Notes under the pieces: model-generated
Told to the model about the DNA's origin: nothing
Databases searched by the model: none
Seen by the model: the letters and a program-made list of their open reading frames with translations, nothing else
Assembly (NCBI GenBank): GCA_015039365.1
Contig: WION01000191.1
Span: 1-64,000 of the forward strand
Source of the DNA: Amanita rubescens
Lineage: Eukaryota; Basidiomycota; Agaricomycetes; Agaricales; Amanitaceae
Reading direction: 5' to 3'
DNA: 64,000 bases
In this document: one piece after another, positions 44,933 through 54,955 of the stretch
How the letters are laid out: every line of letters starts with the position of its first letter
Position numbering within the stretch: the stretch's first letter is position 1
Made by a program: the position numbers and the translations under genes

Positions 44933-46876
44933 ATGTCCACATCGCGCGACTTCACCTTTAGCCGACAACCCTCGCAAAACGAGAATACGCGCTCAAAGCG
45001 CGGTCTGTCCTCACCCCCACAAGTCATGGGTAGGGAAAAAGATCGCCGGAGACGCACTCGCTCTCCCTCACCCGATGAATCCTGAGGACTCTCCTCGCGT
45101 CGCCGGCCCGTCGACGCTGCCGATTTCCTTTCCAAAGTACTGCCGGAGTGGGAAGTACATGAATCCACTCATATCCTACTCCACCTCACCAAATGCGAAG
45201 AGTGTGCGGACTTCGCCGCACACGTAGCCAAACAGACTCAGGGTGGAGCCCTTGAGATTTTTATCGACAAACAGAAACGACACTGGCGTTGAGTTCTAGA
45301 AGAAGAAAACAGAAGAGATCGGGAAGACGCCTACCAAGCGGGTATCCGATCTGCTGATCGAGAAGTCGGTGCTCTTAAGGACGAGCTTGACTGGTACCGC
45401 CGCCGTGCCGAAAACTTGGAACGAGACATAGACGAGTTACTTGATAAGAACCGTCGGCTCGAAAGCCGCCTGAATAGCCAAGGGCCTCATTTCCGTAGGG
45501 GAGAAACCCGAGGTAGACCCACGGGCAGTGAATTCAGGAGACCTCAATCTCCAGCATGGGGATATGAACGAAGCCAACCGCCATCAGTCCCTGTACAGCC
45601 GGACCGATCCTTGCTATCTAGAATCGAAGGAAGCCCTGCTCCTTCGACGGCCAAACCCACCTCCGCTCCTGCTCCCTCGTCGGCCAAACCCACCTCCTCT
45701 GCGAAAGAGAAGGAAAAAGAACAGGCTACGGGCCTAGACGCGCCACCTCCTCCTACTGAGCCAACCCCGCGATCCCCATCACCTCAGAGCGACGTATCTT
45801 CAAACATTCGAGTAAAAGGGACCGGCAAAGCTCCCAAGATGTACCTGACGGACAACTCTGATGAGGTTTCGATACCGGATGAAGAAGGGCTAGATCGACA
45901 CGATACGCCCGAGGGGGAAGATTCTCCCCCTTCCAAGGCAGAAGATGCTTTTCAACCGATGACAAACAGTCAATACATTGGAGATCAAACCCCCTTCCGT
46001 CTCGACAAGGATTCTAAAGCATTCCAGAGCAAACACGGTCACGTCTGCGTTAGCGACCCGACACACTGGAATTGTAGTAGCTCAGCGCTGTTCGAAAAGG
46101 CGAACCGTCTCAGAGGATATCGACTATGGGTCAGCGGATTCCCGATGCAGATGGCGAAGGAAGCTTCCTTTGTCCCATTCGACCAATGATCGGACGCTCA
46201 ACGTTGGACCGTTCGAGATGCTACAAGAGTTGGGTACCTTCCCCTGCTTAGCGCTCGGGCTGAGCCCGACGTTGAAAAGCTGGCGGAGGAGAACCGCTTA
46301 CCCTCCTTCTTGCGATGAAACCCAGACGGCCGCCTGAACGCGAAGGACGTCACGGCTTGGCTACTCCTTAAGATGACAGAACCTGAAGAACCACAGGTTA
46401 CTGAGTGGTTCTGGTGGACTGCCTGCCGCCTGTTTGCACGTCTCGGAGATTACAAGGAGGCATTAGATCGGCTAAGCCTGCACGACGAGCCGAAGGGCTA
46501 TGTCCCTATCCGTCTCACGTTCTTCTGAGAGCTCACTAGGGATGAACTCGCACTCCACTTCCACCGCTGCGGAGTCCGAGTATCCGATTGCACCAGTCAC
46601 CTGTGGGACTTCTCGAGGAATTACCTTCGAGGAAGATCATCCCCAGCACTGCCCCCCTGGTCAACCTTGCCCCCCTCACGGCCTAGAGAATCCCGGCCGT
46701 CGAGCTCTCAGAGAAAGAAACGTGGCTACAAGGCCTTCACCGATCGCGGTCAGGAACCACCTCACCACCACTCTTCAAATACCGTCACTGGATCGACCAG
46801 TGAACCTGCAAGACACCATCAAGGCCATCGCATCCAAGGACCTTCTCAGAACGATGCAAGCATGCACGTCGATTAA
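44933..46876 (+). pseudogene. extra coding region downstream of pol in the gypsy element (frame open except TGA codons)
   Basis: The same frame as gag and pol, with an ATG at 44933 and a terminal TAA at 46874. Between them the only stops are TGA at 45083, 45290, 46187, 46316 and 46526. The readable segments encode an Arg/Ser-rich start, a segment with CEECADF (CxxC) and a strongly charged coiled-coil stretch (about 45300-45480). After that come Pro/Ala/Ser-rich repeats (TAKPTSAPAPSSAKPTSS) and acidic patches, then a more ordered part with several Trp and Cys, and a basic, Ser/His-rich tail. No transmembrane helix or envelope motif was seen, so it is not an env. No family was recognised. An accessory nucleic-acid-binding or structural protein is possible. 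Confidence 0.6.
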
Positions 46877-46917
46877 GCACAACGTCAGTTTAATTGATCG
46901 GATCTCCCAGGTTCAAT

Positions 46918-46931
46918 CCTGCAGGGGAGAG
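46918..46931 (+). other. polypurine tract of the gypsy element
   Basis: A purine-rich stretch ending GGGGAGAG directly abuts the 3' LTR start at 46932, the position expected for plus-strand priming. Confidence 0.7.
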
Positions 46932-47203
46932 TGTAAGGCTCGTACGTCAGTAGAAGCCGGACGTTGTATATATCTATGCTCAAGACTCTGGGGAGTTTGT
47001 CTAACTCCCAATTTTATCTCTTTCCGTATATAGCATTAGTATAGTTACGTGTGACTACTTAAGTCACCTTATACCTATTAGATAAGCAGTCAATTCTTGT
47101 AACGCGCACATTAGCACTACCGGAATACACCCAGTACAGTGCACCGCGCGTTTGAATAACTCGGAGATTATATCTCCACTATTATAAACTTATCCACTTT
47201 ACA
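46932..47203 (+). repeat. 3' LTR of the gypsy element
   Basis: A 272-bp copy of the 5' LTR with two CpG-transition differences. It is followed by the right target duplication CTGTT. Confidence 0.95.
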
Positions 47204-47581
47204 CTGTTGGAGTATTGTCAGTCTGAGACCCAACGATCATGAAACAATTGCGCACTATCATGACACCATTACTACAATATCAATGCCAGTACCATAGTGT
47301 TATTACCTCAGTAGTGTTACAAATGTGTCACATCACATCTTTTTTCAGTGGCACAGCCACTGTTCTCTCTTTTTTATTTTATTTTTATTTTTAATCCTTG
47401 TTTATACCCCATTGGGCCACTGGCCTACGGTAGGGTGTACATTTAACTATGTAACTATTTGGTATTCTGTCATTGTAATTGTCTTCAACTTCTGCTATAA
47501 AAAACCCAGAACTAACAAGAGCCCAGGGGGCTGTAAAGTAATAAGTCAGTAAATACTGGGACCAGAGCACCAACTAGGAGA
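47204..47581. other. non-coding AT-rich segment, possible old LTR fragment
   Basis: Starts TGTTGGAGTATTG after the gypsy duplication and has a TATAAAA box near 47490. Together with 48431-48469 (ending CTATACTACA) it could be one LTR split by the hAT element. I found no matching partner LTR and no target duplication, so this is only a suggestion. Confidence 0.25.
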
Positions 47582-48430
47582 TAGTGTTTACAGGTCAGGT
47601 CACAATAACTGGAAAATAACTGTAACCTGACCTAACCGCTACCAGTTATAACCTGACCATCGGTCACAGTTATACCGGTCAGTGATCAGTTACAGTTACA
47701 GTTATGGCAAATGGCCCAATTGGTATAACTGGTCTATAACTGGTCATGACCGGTCATGACCGGTTATGATGACCAACTTGAAATGGGTTATTTGTTGTGA
47801 ACTACACTGTCTATATTATCTTGAATTACCCTATGTCTTGAGCTCTAAAAGTGATACACCCATGAATTTAAAAAGAAATTTTGAAAAAGATGACTACATG
47901 ACCACTATACCTCCCAATTCTCTACCTTACAATCTTCAGAGAAATAGCAAAATACTCTGCCAATAATGACACTGCAATTGGCAGAGCATTTTCTATTTTT
48001 ATTTTGCAGATTATCATATACATGCCACCACCAACCATCAGAAAAAATAGCAAAATACTCTGCCAATGACAACACTGCAATTATTGGAGGATTTTCTATG
48101 TCTATTTGCAAATTATCCTATACATACATGCCACTAACCCTCAGAAAGAATAGCAAAATACTCCACTGGTGATGGGACTGAAATTGGTGGAGCATTTTCA
48201 ATTTCTATTTGCAGATTTTTAACTGGTCATGACCGGTTATGAACTGGTCATAACTGGTCATCTTCTAACCAGTTATAACTGGTTATGCAAGGTTAACCTG
48301 ACCAGTTGTGACCGGTTACAACTGGTCAGGTTACAGTTACTAGGTTTAGGGGTCATTCAATAACCGGTTACAGTCACAGTTATTCAAAATTTGGGCAAAT
48401 AACCTAACCTGACCTGACCTGTAAACACTA
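47582..48430. mobile_element. non-autonomous hAT element, copy 1, 849 bp
   Basis: Terminal inverted repeats TAGTGTTTACAGGTCAGGT (left) and its complement (right), starting with the hAT-type YARNG signature. A perfect 8-bp target duplication CTAGGAGA flanks it (47574-47581, 48431-48438). Both subterminal regions are packed with short palindromic motifs of the type GGTCATGACC and AACCGGTTA in both orientations, as expected for hAT transposase-binding sites. It has no transposase. The middle carries three imperfect tandem hairpin repeats. Confidence 0.9.
47937..48240 (+). repeat. three tandem about 102-bp hairpin repeats inside hAT copy 1
   Basis: Units start at about 47937, 48038 and 48141 with TCAG-A-n-AATAGCAAAATACTC. 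Unit 1 holds a perfect 10-bp stem (CTCTGCCAAT at 47955-47964 and ATTGGCAGAG at 47977-47986). In unit 3 both arms have changed to CTCCACTGGT and ATTGGTGGAG while pairing is kept if G-U is allowed. Unit 2 keeps only part of the stem. Confidence 0.8.
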
Positions 48431-48484
48431 CTAGGAGAGGCAGATCAGTAAAGCGAAGACCTATACTACAGCTATGATGGGGGT

Positions 48485-49075
48485 TTAAGTGGCAGTGGGC
48501 TTGACTTGGGCAGTCTCTTTCTGTGTGTTTCTAATTGGCTTCTTCTCTGTCCATGCATGCATGGTACAGGCCTTGCTGAAGAGGAATGCCTTCTTTTGTC
48601 TGAGGACCTCCTGTTGGGCTTTGCCATCATCATCCTCAAATGTCAGTACCACCATGGACCTGCAGCCTGGTTTGATTTTGGATGGAGGGCAAATCCAATA
48701 GGGCTTTATTGGCATGTGGAGTTGGTTTGACCACTTGTTGTTTTGGATCAGCTGGGCCGCTACACATATCACCTGGTGTGTATGCGGGACCTTTCTCAGG
48801 GGCTGGGACCCCATTTATGCATACACATCTCCATTGAACACCTGTGAAGGCCTTGACAGGGAAACCTGCATCTGCAAAGACCGGGTGGATATAGGGTAGA
48901 GCATTGGCAAGTTGAGCTGTTGATGTGTGACTCCTGGGCCACCAATTAGGACTATGTTCCCCTTTGCCATCCTATTTACTGCTGACAGGTGGACAGAGGA
49001 CAGCACTGGGGGAAAAGGTATTTTGCCACCAGTCACGGAAGGGGCTGTGGTTGGGTTGGCTAGAGCATTGTTCAA
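48485..49075 (-). pseudogene. decayed reading frame, possible transposon ORF fragment
   Basis: Two minus-strand frames lie in the same phase and are separated by a single TAA at 48815-48817. Together they give about 195 codons of protein-like composition (GGPGVTHQQLNLPMLYPI ... SMVVLTFEDDDGKAQQEVLR ... FLFSKACTMHAW). The last part recalls the RRM-like 'VVLxF ... xKKAxLFGxA' block of some LINE or Gag ORF1 proteins, but I am not sure. No start, splice context or flanking element structure could be recognised. Confidence 0.35.
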
Positions 49076-51135
49076 AGTGTGACATGCATCATTGTTGTCA
49101 TAAGTTTCGGTGTCAAGCAGTACCTGGGGTACCAGAACTATATGAGCCCTCGTGAGGGGTTCTCAGGGGGCCTTGGGTGGGCAGGGTACTAGGGTTTTAA
49201 AGTCCAGTTGGGTCCAGTCTTTTTGTTATTTTTTGGGCAACTGCAACTGCAACCAGTCTTTTTTTTTTTGGAAATTTCATAGGACTGGACCAGGACCACA
49301 AAAGACTGGTTGCATGTGGTCTTTTGCGGTTGTGCAACCAGTTGCAACTGATGTTACCATTATTAAAGACATTTGCAACCAGTTTTTGGACTACACTGAC
49401 ATCACCATTGGATTCAGAGATCCAAAGAACCCCCAGAAACATTGAATACTCTATCTACAAACCCTTATCAAGTCCAGGCCTGAGACTTGTCCTCTTTGGT
49501 GATCTCTTTGATGATTTCTTTGTCAATGTTGGCACAATGCTCAAAATAGTGCTGCAGAGTCCTGTCCTGTCCTGTCCTTTGGCCCTGGAGGGCAAGACCA
49601 AGGACAGGACCAAAGACTGAATGCTCAAAAAATGAGAGGACAGGACCGATGTAACAACTCAAAGGAGGCTGTGTTGCACACAACCCCCAAGTGTTTCGGC
49701 GTGTGCCGAATGAGTTCGGTGGACGGGGCAGTTGCACCCAACCTCGGCCGCACTGTCGGACGATTGCACTGAAGTGGTCTAAAGGGAAGATGTATAAAAA
49801 ACTAAACTACGACACATTTATATAACGTCGACCTCATGTACTACATGCGTCCGACGATCCGATGCATCCAACATCGGGTTTTGGGGTCCGCAGTGTCGGA
49901 GGTCGGAGCTGCCATGTGTCAGGTTTGAGCACTGAGTACAACGTAGCCGGTATCAGCACGTTACACTCGCTCACCAGTTTTGAATGTTGACGTCACCGTC
50001 AACCCGCGTCATGTTGGTGGAAGACCGACATGAATGTTGGAGGTGAGGGGAGTATTGGCGAGGAAGGATGGAATGTTGGAGGTGAGAGAGGATGTCGGTG
50101 GAGCAGTGGAGGTCGGTAGTAGTCATAGACAAGAGTCTGCGGAGTCCGATTATGCGTAGATAGTCACGAATAAAGGAGGAGTCGTCAGTGGCGATAGGGC
50201 TCGGTGGTCGTCGGAGGTCTCAGTTGTGGTCGGCATGATGTGGATGCTGTCGGGATGTGGAGGAGGGGCGTGTCGAGGTGCGGATAGCAGATGGCATGTC
50301 GGCGGTGGTCATTATAGGCGGTAGAAAATGTCGGCGAGGAGGGGCGCAACTCCCCCGATCGCGGTCATCCCAGTAATCCGATCAATAGCACTGACCCCGT
50401 AAGGCTGCTATGATGTTTCCTGAGATGCTGTTGGTGCAATACGGTGTTAAAGAAAGGCGGAGACGAAGTCGGTAAAATCAGCGGTGCTAGTCGAGTCATA
50501 AAGGGCCTAATGTGAGTCCTGCGTTGTGCGTACTGATATCCGTTATCTGAGTCTGTCCCAACATCCCCCACACTCCAATTTCGCTGCAGGTTGACTTGGC
50601 GAGGGTTTCTGTGCGGAGATATTGCTGATGGTGATGAGACATGTGTTGAGGGTCCGATTGAGCATGAAACGTAGCCATTTGAACGAATACGGCTGCGCCG
50701 TATCCCGATCCTGGGTAGAAAAGAAAAAATGCTGAAAAAAAAAAGATCTTGACTTGCATGCGTCGGAGGAATGGCGGTAGCGTGTGCTGAGGTGTTGGCA
50801 GTGTCCAAACGCGGTGGTGGATGGCTAGGCAAGTGCGAGAGGTGAAGGGAGGGTGCAGCGTGGTCTACATGTGTCGGAGAAACAGGTGAAGTGGCAAGGA
50901 GTGCGGTCCGAATAACGAAGGGTTGGGTTGGCATGGAATAACTGGCGGCTGTGCTCCAGGAGTGTCTGATACATGAGGCCTGAACATGAGGTATGCTACA
51001 AGTTGGCAGCTGAGGAATAGGGTGCACGATAGCAGTCGATGGGCTCCGATAAGTCCCGATAAGGCTGCAATAGGCTGTGGACGTCGTGTGGTGGGCTCAG
51101 CAGGCTTGGATGGGTCGTAGGCCAGCAATTTGGGG
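49076..51135. other. 2-kb non-coding interval between the two hAT elements
   Basis: 49190-49430 repeats CCAGTTGCAACTG-like and GACTGGTTGC motifs that resemble another hAT-like subterminal region, but no terminal pair or target duplication was found. 49730-50360 is rich in TGTCGG/GGTCGG. Long Pro/Ser/His-rich frames on the minus strand (50365-51221) look like by-products of that composition. The interval ends in ATTTGGGG, the left target duplication of hAT copy 2. Confidence 0.45.
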
Positions 51136-51395
51136 TAGTGTTTACAGGTCAGGTCACTGTGACCGGAAAATAACCGTGACTGGACCGAACTGCTACTGGT
51201 TATGACTGGACCATCGGTCACAGTTTTACCAGTTAGCTCTGGTTTCAGTCATGGTCATGGCCAATGGCCTAATTCATGTAACCGATGTGCAACTGGTCAT
51301 GACCAGTTGCAACCGAGAAGTCAGGTCATAGACTCAATTACTAGTTTACTTCTACTAATAAATAATGCTGCACTGCGTGGTGAACCAAAATGCTG

Positions 51396-51925
51396 GTTGT
51401 CAAATGGGTAATGTGCCTAGGAAGAGTGTTGGAAACACTACAAATCAAGCCCTAAGCAAAGGAAAACCGTTAAGAAATGGATAAGATATGTGTTAATGAA
51501 ACTCACCCATCAACCCATACAGAAAACATTGTACCACCAGCAAACAAGGATACCGATTGTCAAACGGTTAACGTGCCTAGGAAGAGTGTTAGAAGCGCTA
51601 CAAATTGAGTCCTAAGTGAAGGAAATCCGTTAAGGAATGGATAAGATATGGGTTAATGAAACTCACCTATCAACCCATACAGAAAACATTGTACCACCAG
51701 CGAACAAGGATGCCGATTGTCAAACGGTTAATGCACCTAGGAAGAGTGTTAGAAACGCTACAAATTGAGTCCTAAGTGAAGGAAATCCGTTAAGGAACGG
51801 ATGAGATATGGGTTAATGAAACTCACTTATCAACCCATGCAGAAAGTGATGTACCGCCAGTGAACAAGGATTCCGATTGTCAAACGGTTAATGCACCTAG
51901 GAAGAGTGTTAGAAACGCTACAAAT
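51396..51925 (+). repeat. 160-bp tandem repeat array, left part
   Basis: The landmark CCTAGGAAGAGTGTT recurs at 51416, 51576, 51736 and 51896, exactly every 160 bp. The array is cut by the copia insertion at 51926, inside a unit (after CAAAT), and resumes at 62443. Confidence 0.92.
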
Positions 51926-53094
51926 TGTTGAAACTAGGGGTAACAAGTCCCTAGCGAGCAGCGCAGTCTAGTACATGGAATGTACTACTTACCGAGTGTG
52001 GTGTGGAGTTGTTAAGAGCTTACTGGAGCTGGGGCTCAACAGTAGACAGTACTAGAGAGGATAATAGGATAAGGATTGACGCTACTAGAGTACAGTTTAT
52101 ATACTACTAAACTACAAATAAGTACAAAGAGTCTTATCAGTATGAGTCAAAGGTATTTGACTCATAAGGCGTCATTCCACAGCAATGCACAGCTATTGTA
52201 CAGCAATGCATAGCTTTGCGCAGCACTTGACTCATCAATTATAGTATTGACTGACTCATCACATTATCAATCTTCAATGTGATAGGTTGATAACCATAAC
52301 GTATATATGTCTTCTATTCTCATGTCAACATATATTCACATCATCAATAGTTCCACTATTATGATTGGATGATCTTATGAGAATATCTCTAGGATATTCT
52401 CATGTCAGAATATGTTCTCATCATCAATCATCCACTATTATGATTGGTAGATGAGTATGAGAATATGTCGAATATATTCTCATGTCAATATATTATCTCA
52501 CACTCAATCATCCACTATTATGATTGGTTGAGAGACGAGTAAGTAACTGAGCGTTATTACATTAGTTAGTGTAAACTAATGATATCACTTATATTTACTA
52601 TATACTGAATGTATATCGTTGTTACAACACGGTACGGACTCCCGCATTATGCTTACATGATACGTCGGACATGTTTATTTTCCTTTATGCCTACCTTACT
52701 TGTCGTCTCCCTTATACTCGATTCATACGGACAAGCTCGTTTCCTTACTTATACCATCCCTTGTTCCACATATGATGCCGTCCTTATACATACTTTTGTA
52801 CTCACCATTATTCACTAATTAGTACGTCTCATTGTACTTGCTAGTATAAGTACCGCATGTATTCTAGTGTCGAACCCTAAGTTCGACTTAGCTGTTTATT
52901 GTTGTCTGGCAATATAACCCTACTCTTAACTCATCTACCACAATCGTCCTCAGATCCTAAGTCAACGTCTTGACTTAGTATTGAACTTATAATCTTAACG
53001 TTTGACTTAAGACTTGTAATCGTAACTAGAGTTGCCGTTGCAACTCAGGTTGAGATTAATGAGTTCGTAACAATCATATATTATAAGTTCAACA
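51926..53094 (-). repeat. copia 3' LTR (in element sense), containing a nested solo LTR
   Basis: Matches 61732-62442 apart from one substitution near 52592 and a 453-bp insertion at 52620-53072 plus its 5-bp duplication. Confidence 0.92.
52620..53072. mobile_element. solo LTR nested in the copia LTR, 453 bp
   Basis: Begins TGTTAC and ends GTAACA, a 6-bp inverted pair typical of LTR ends. It is flanked by ATCGT on the left and ATCAT on the right, a 5-bp duplication with one CpG-type transition. The empty site is preserved in the other LTR (ATCGTATATT near 62422). No internal retroelement region remains, so it formed by LTR-LTR recombination. Confidence 0.88.
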
Positions 53095-53106
53095 CTCCCC
53101 TTCGCT
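53095..53106 (-). other. polypurine tract of the copia element
   Basis: On the minus strand the sequence AGCGAAGGGGAG directly abuts the LTR that begins TGTTGAAC, the expected plus-strand primer position. Confidence 0.7.
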
Positions 53107-53140
53107 AAGTTATTTATTAGCTTTCAAAAGGGTAGTCAAT

Positions 53141-54955
53141 TTAATTTTCTCTTTCATAGTATTTAAAGATTTCTTCAAGATATCCTCGCACTTCAAGATC
53201 TTGAATTCTTTCAAATATTTTACTATGTTGTCCTGGGGACTTATTAAGGGTTTTACTTTTGATATAATTAGCAAAAGTTTGTGATGCCTTAATGTGATTA
53301 GATAATGATATTTGACTATCATCTAGGATTAATCCCATCTTCATTCGGAATATTACAAATTTTGAATATGGTAGATTTTTGGTCATTATATCCGCAACTT
53401 GTTCATTGGTAGGAATGTATGTGAGTTTAACTTTCTCACTTTCGACACATTCTCTAATGTAGTGAAATCTTATGTCAATATGTTTTGAACGATGTTCTTG
53501 TGCAGGGTTACTGGCTAAGAACATTGCTCCTTGATTGTCACAACATAAGAAAATAGTTTTAATTGGAAATTCAAGTTCACTCATAAGTGATTCAATCCAA
53601 ACTATTTGTCTTGATGTATCAGACATTGACATGTATTCTGCTTCAGTTGAAGACAGTGCCACTACTTTTTGTTTTCGTGAAACCCATGATATAGCTCCTC
53701 CTGCGAGTTTTACTATATATCCAGTGACAGATTTTCTTGTAATTTTGTCAGCACCCCAGTCAGCATCAGTAAAGGCTATAAAGCCTTCTTTATTTAAACC
53801 ATTATAAACTATTTTAGTTTGTACTGTGGTATTAACATAGCATACTATGTATAATGCTTTCTGTATGTGTTCTTCATTTGGGTTTGCACAAAACTGAGAC
53901 ATTAATATTACTTGATAAGTAATATCAGGTCTTGTTCCTAATGCAAGATATAACAACGATCCTATTATTTGTTGAAAATAAGATCGCATTTCTGCTGTAC
54001 ATTCCTTTGTAGCAGCAGTTGGAATATATCCTGTTGGTAAAGGTGTACGAGTTGGTTTACAATTTTCTAAACCAAATCTTGATACAACTTTTTTAGCGTA
54101 TGCATGTTGATCAATAATAAGAGTACCCATGTTCTTATTGTAATTGATTTGCATACCTAAATATTCTTTAACTTTTCCAAGATCGTGACATTCCCATTTC
54201 TTCATAAAAGCATTTTTGACTTTATGAATTTCTGGTGTATTATCACCCATGAAAAGCATGTCATCGACATATACTATACACACTATTATAGTGTCGTCTT
54301 CTCTTCTGACGTATATGCCAGAATCAGATAAACAGTGTATAAATCCTAAATCCTCTAAGGATTTATTGGCTTGTTTATTCCAGGCATATGAGGCTTGTTT
54401 AAGTCCATATATTGCCTTTTTAAGTTGGTAAACTTTTTGTTCTTGGCCTTTGACTACATATCCTTCTGGTTGTTGCATATAGATATCCGCTTCGAGATCT
54501 CCGTACAAAAAGGCTGTTTTAACATCTAGTGCTTCAATATCCCATTTTTCTAGCACAGATATTGCTAACAAAAGGCGAATCGTTTCATATCTTGCCACTG
54601 GCGAAAACGTTTCATCATAGTCAAGTCCAGGTCTTTGAGAAAATCCTTTGGTGACAAGTCGAGCCTTCTTTCGACCGTCAGATTTAATATCGTATACCCA
54701 TCTACATTTAATAGGTGTACGATTATGAGGTAATTCTGCAAGCTCCCAGATTTTTCTATCATTCAATGATTTCATTTCATCATTCATTGCTGTCTCCCAT
54801 TGTTCATAAGATTTGGGATCAGTAATTTTGACTTTTTGAATATCTTTGTATTGATATTCTCTGATATTATCTCTTGAAATATCAATGGCAGGAATTGCTT
54901 GTGCGAGTAAGTAATTCAGAAAACCATTACCTTGCTCTTTAATGAGATTTGACAT
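53141..54955 (-). CDS. copia reverse transcriptase and RNase H, 604 aa
   Basis: RT fingers and palm are visible (WELAELPHNRTPIKCRWVYD, KARLVTKGFSQRPGLDYDETFSPVARYETIR, YVDDMLFMGD catalytic site). RNase H follows (FTDADWGADKITRKSVTGY ... SSTEAEYMSMSD) with the usual KHIDIRFHYIRE tail. The frame continues upstream of the first ATG to about 55020 as HIDKVKLLYSTLHNAQINE, overlapping the end of the gag-integrase frame. The two are one polyprotein broken by a single-base frameshift near 55015-55030. Confidence 0.93.
   Translation of the reverse strand: MSNLIKEQGNGFLNYLLAQAIPAIDISRDNIREYQYKDIQKVKITDPKSYEQWETAMNDEMKSLNDRKIWELAELPHNRTPIKCRWVYDIKSDGRKKARLVTKGFSQRPGLDYDETFSPVARYETIRLLLAISVLEKWDIEALDVKTAFLYGDLEADIYMQQPEGYVVKGQEQKVYQLKKAIYGLKQASYAWNKQANKSLEDLGFIHCLSDSGIYVRREDDTIIVCIVYVDDMLFMGDNTPEIHKVKNAFMKKWECHDLGKVKEYLGMQINYNKNMGTLIIDQHAYAKKVVSRFGLENCKPTRTPLPTGYIPTAATKECTAEMRSYFQQIIGSLLYLALGTRPDITYQVILMSQFCANPNEEHIQKALYIVCYVNTTVQTKIVYNGLNKEGFIAFTDADWGADKITRKSVTGYIVKLAGGAISWVSRKQKVVALSSTEAEYMSMSDTSRQIVWIESLMSELEFPIKTIFLCCDNQGAMFLASNPAQEHRSKHIDIRFHYIRECVESEKVKLTYIPTNEQVADIMTKNLPYSKFVIFRMKMGLILDDSQISLSNHIKASQTFANYIKSKTLNKSPGQHSKIFERIQDLEVRGYLEEIFKYYEREN

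Larger units (their letters stand above)
37730..47203 (+). mobile_element. Ty3/gypsy LTR retrotransposon, chromovirus type, 9474 bp
   Basis: Full-length element on the plus strand. Two 272-bp LTRs (37730-38001, 46932-47203) begin TGTAAGGC and end TTTACA, and differ at two positions. A perfect 5-bp target duplication CTGTT flanks the element (37725-37729, 47204-47208). It contains gag with a CCHC knuckle, an aspartic protease, RT, RNase H, integrase, a chromodomain and a long extra coding region after pol. No clear tRNA-complementary primer site follows the 5' LTR. Near-identical LTRs indicate recent insertion, yet the frame carries several TGA codons, so this copy may be non-autonomous. Confidence 0.95.

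Noticed and set aside
46900..46925. A tRNA T-arm-like GGTTCAATCC flanked by CAGG/CCTG just before the gypsy polypurine tract
   Set aside because: No acceptor, D or anticodon arms fit around it; most likely chance within the element's 3' non-coding part.
47204..48470. A complete copia-like LTR split by hAT copy 1
   Set aside because: The ends look plausible but there is no partner LTR, target duplication or primer site, so it is listed only as a possibility.
49190..49620. A third hAT-like element with CCAGTTGCAACTG motifs
   Set aside because: I could not find paired termini or an 8-bp duplication.
50365..51221. Long minus-strand frames rich in Pro, Ser and His
   Set aside because: They lie in a TGTCGG-rich tract, overlap each other in two frames, and show no motif or splice support; composition explains them.
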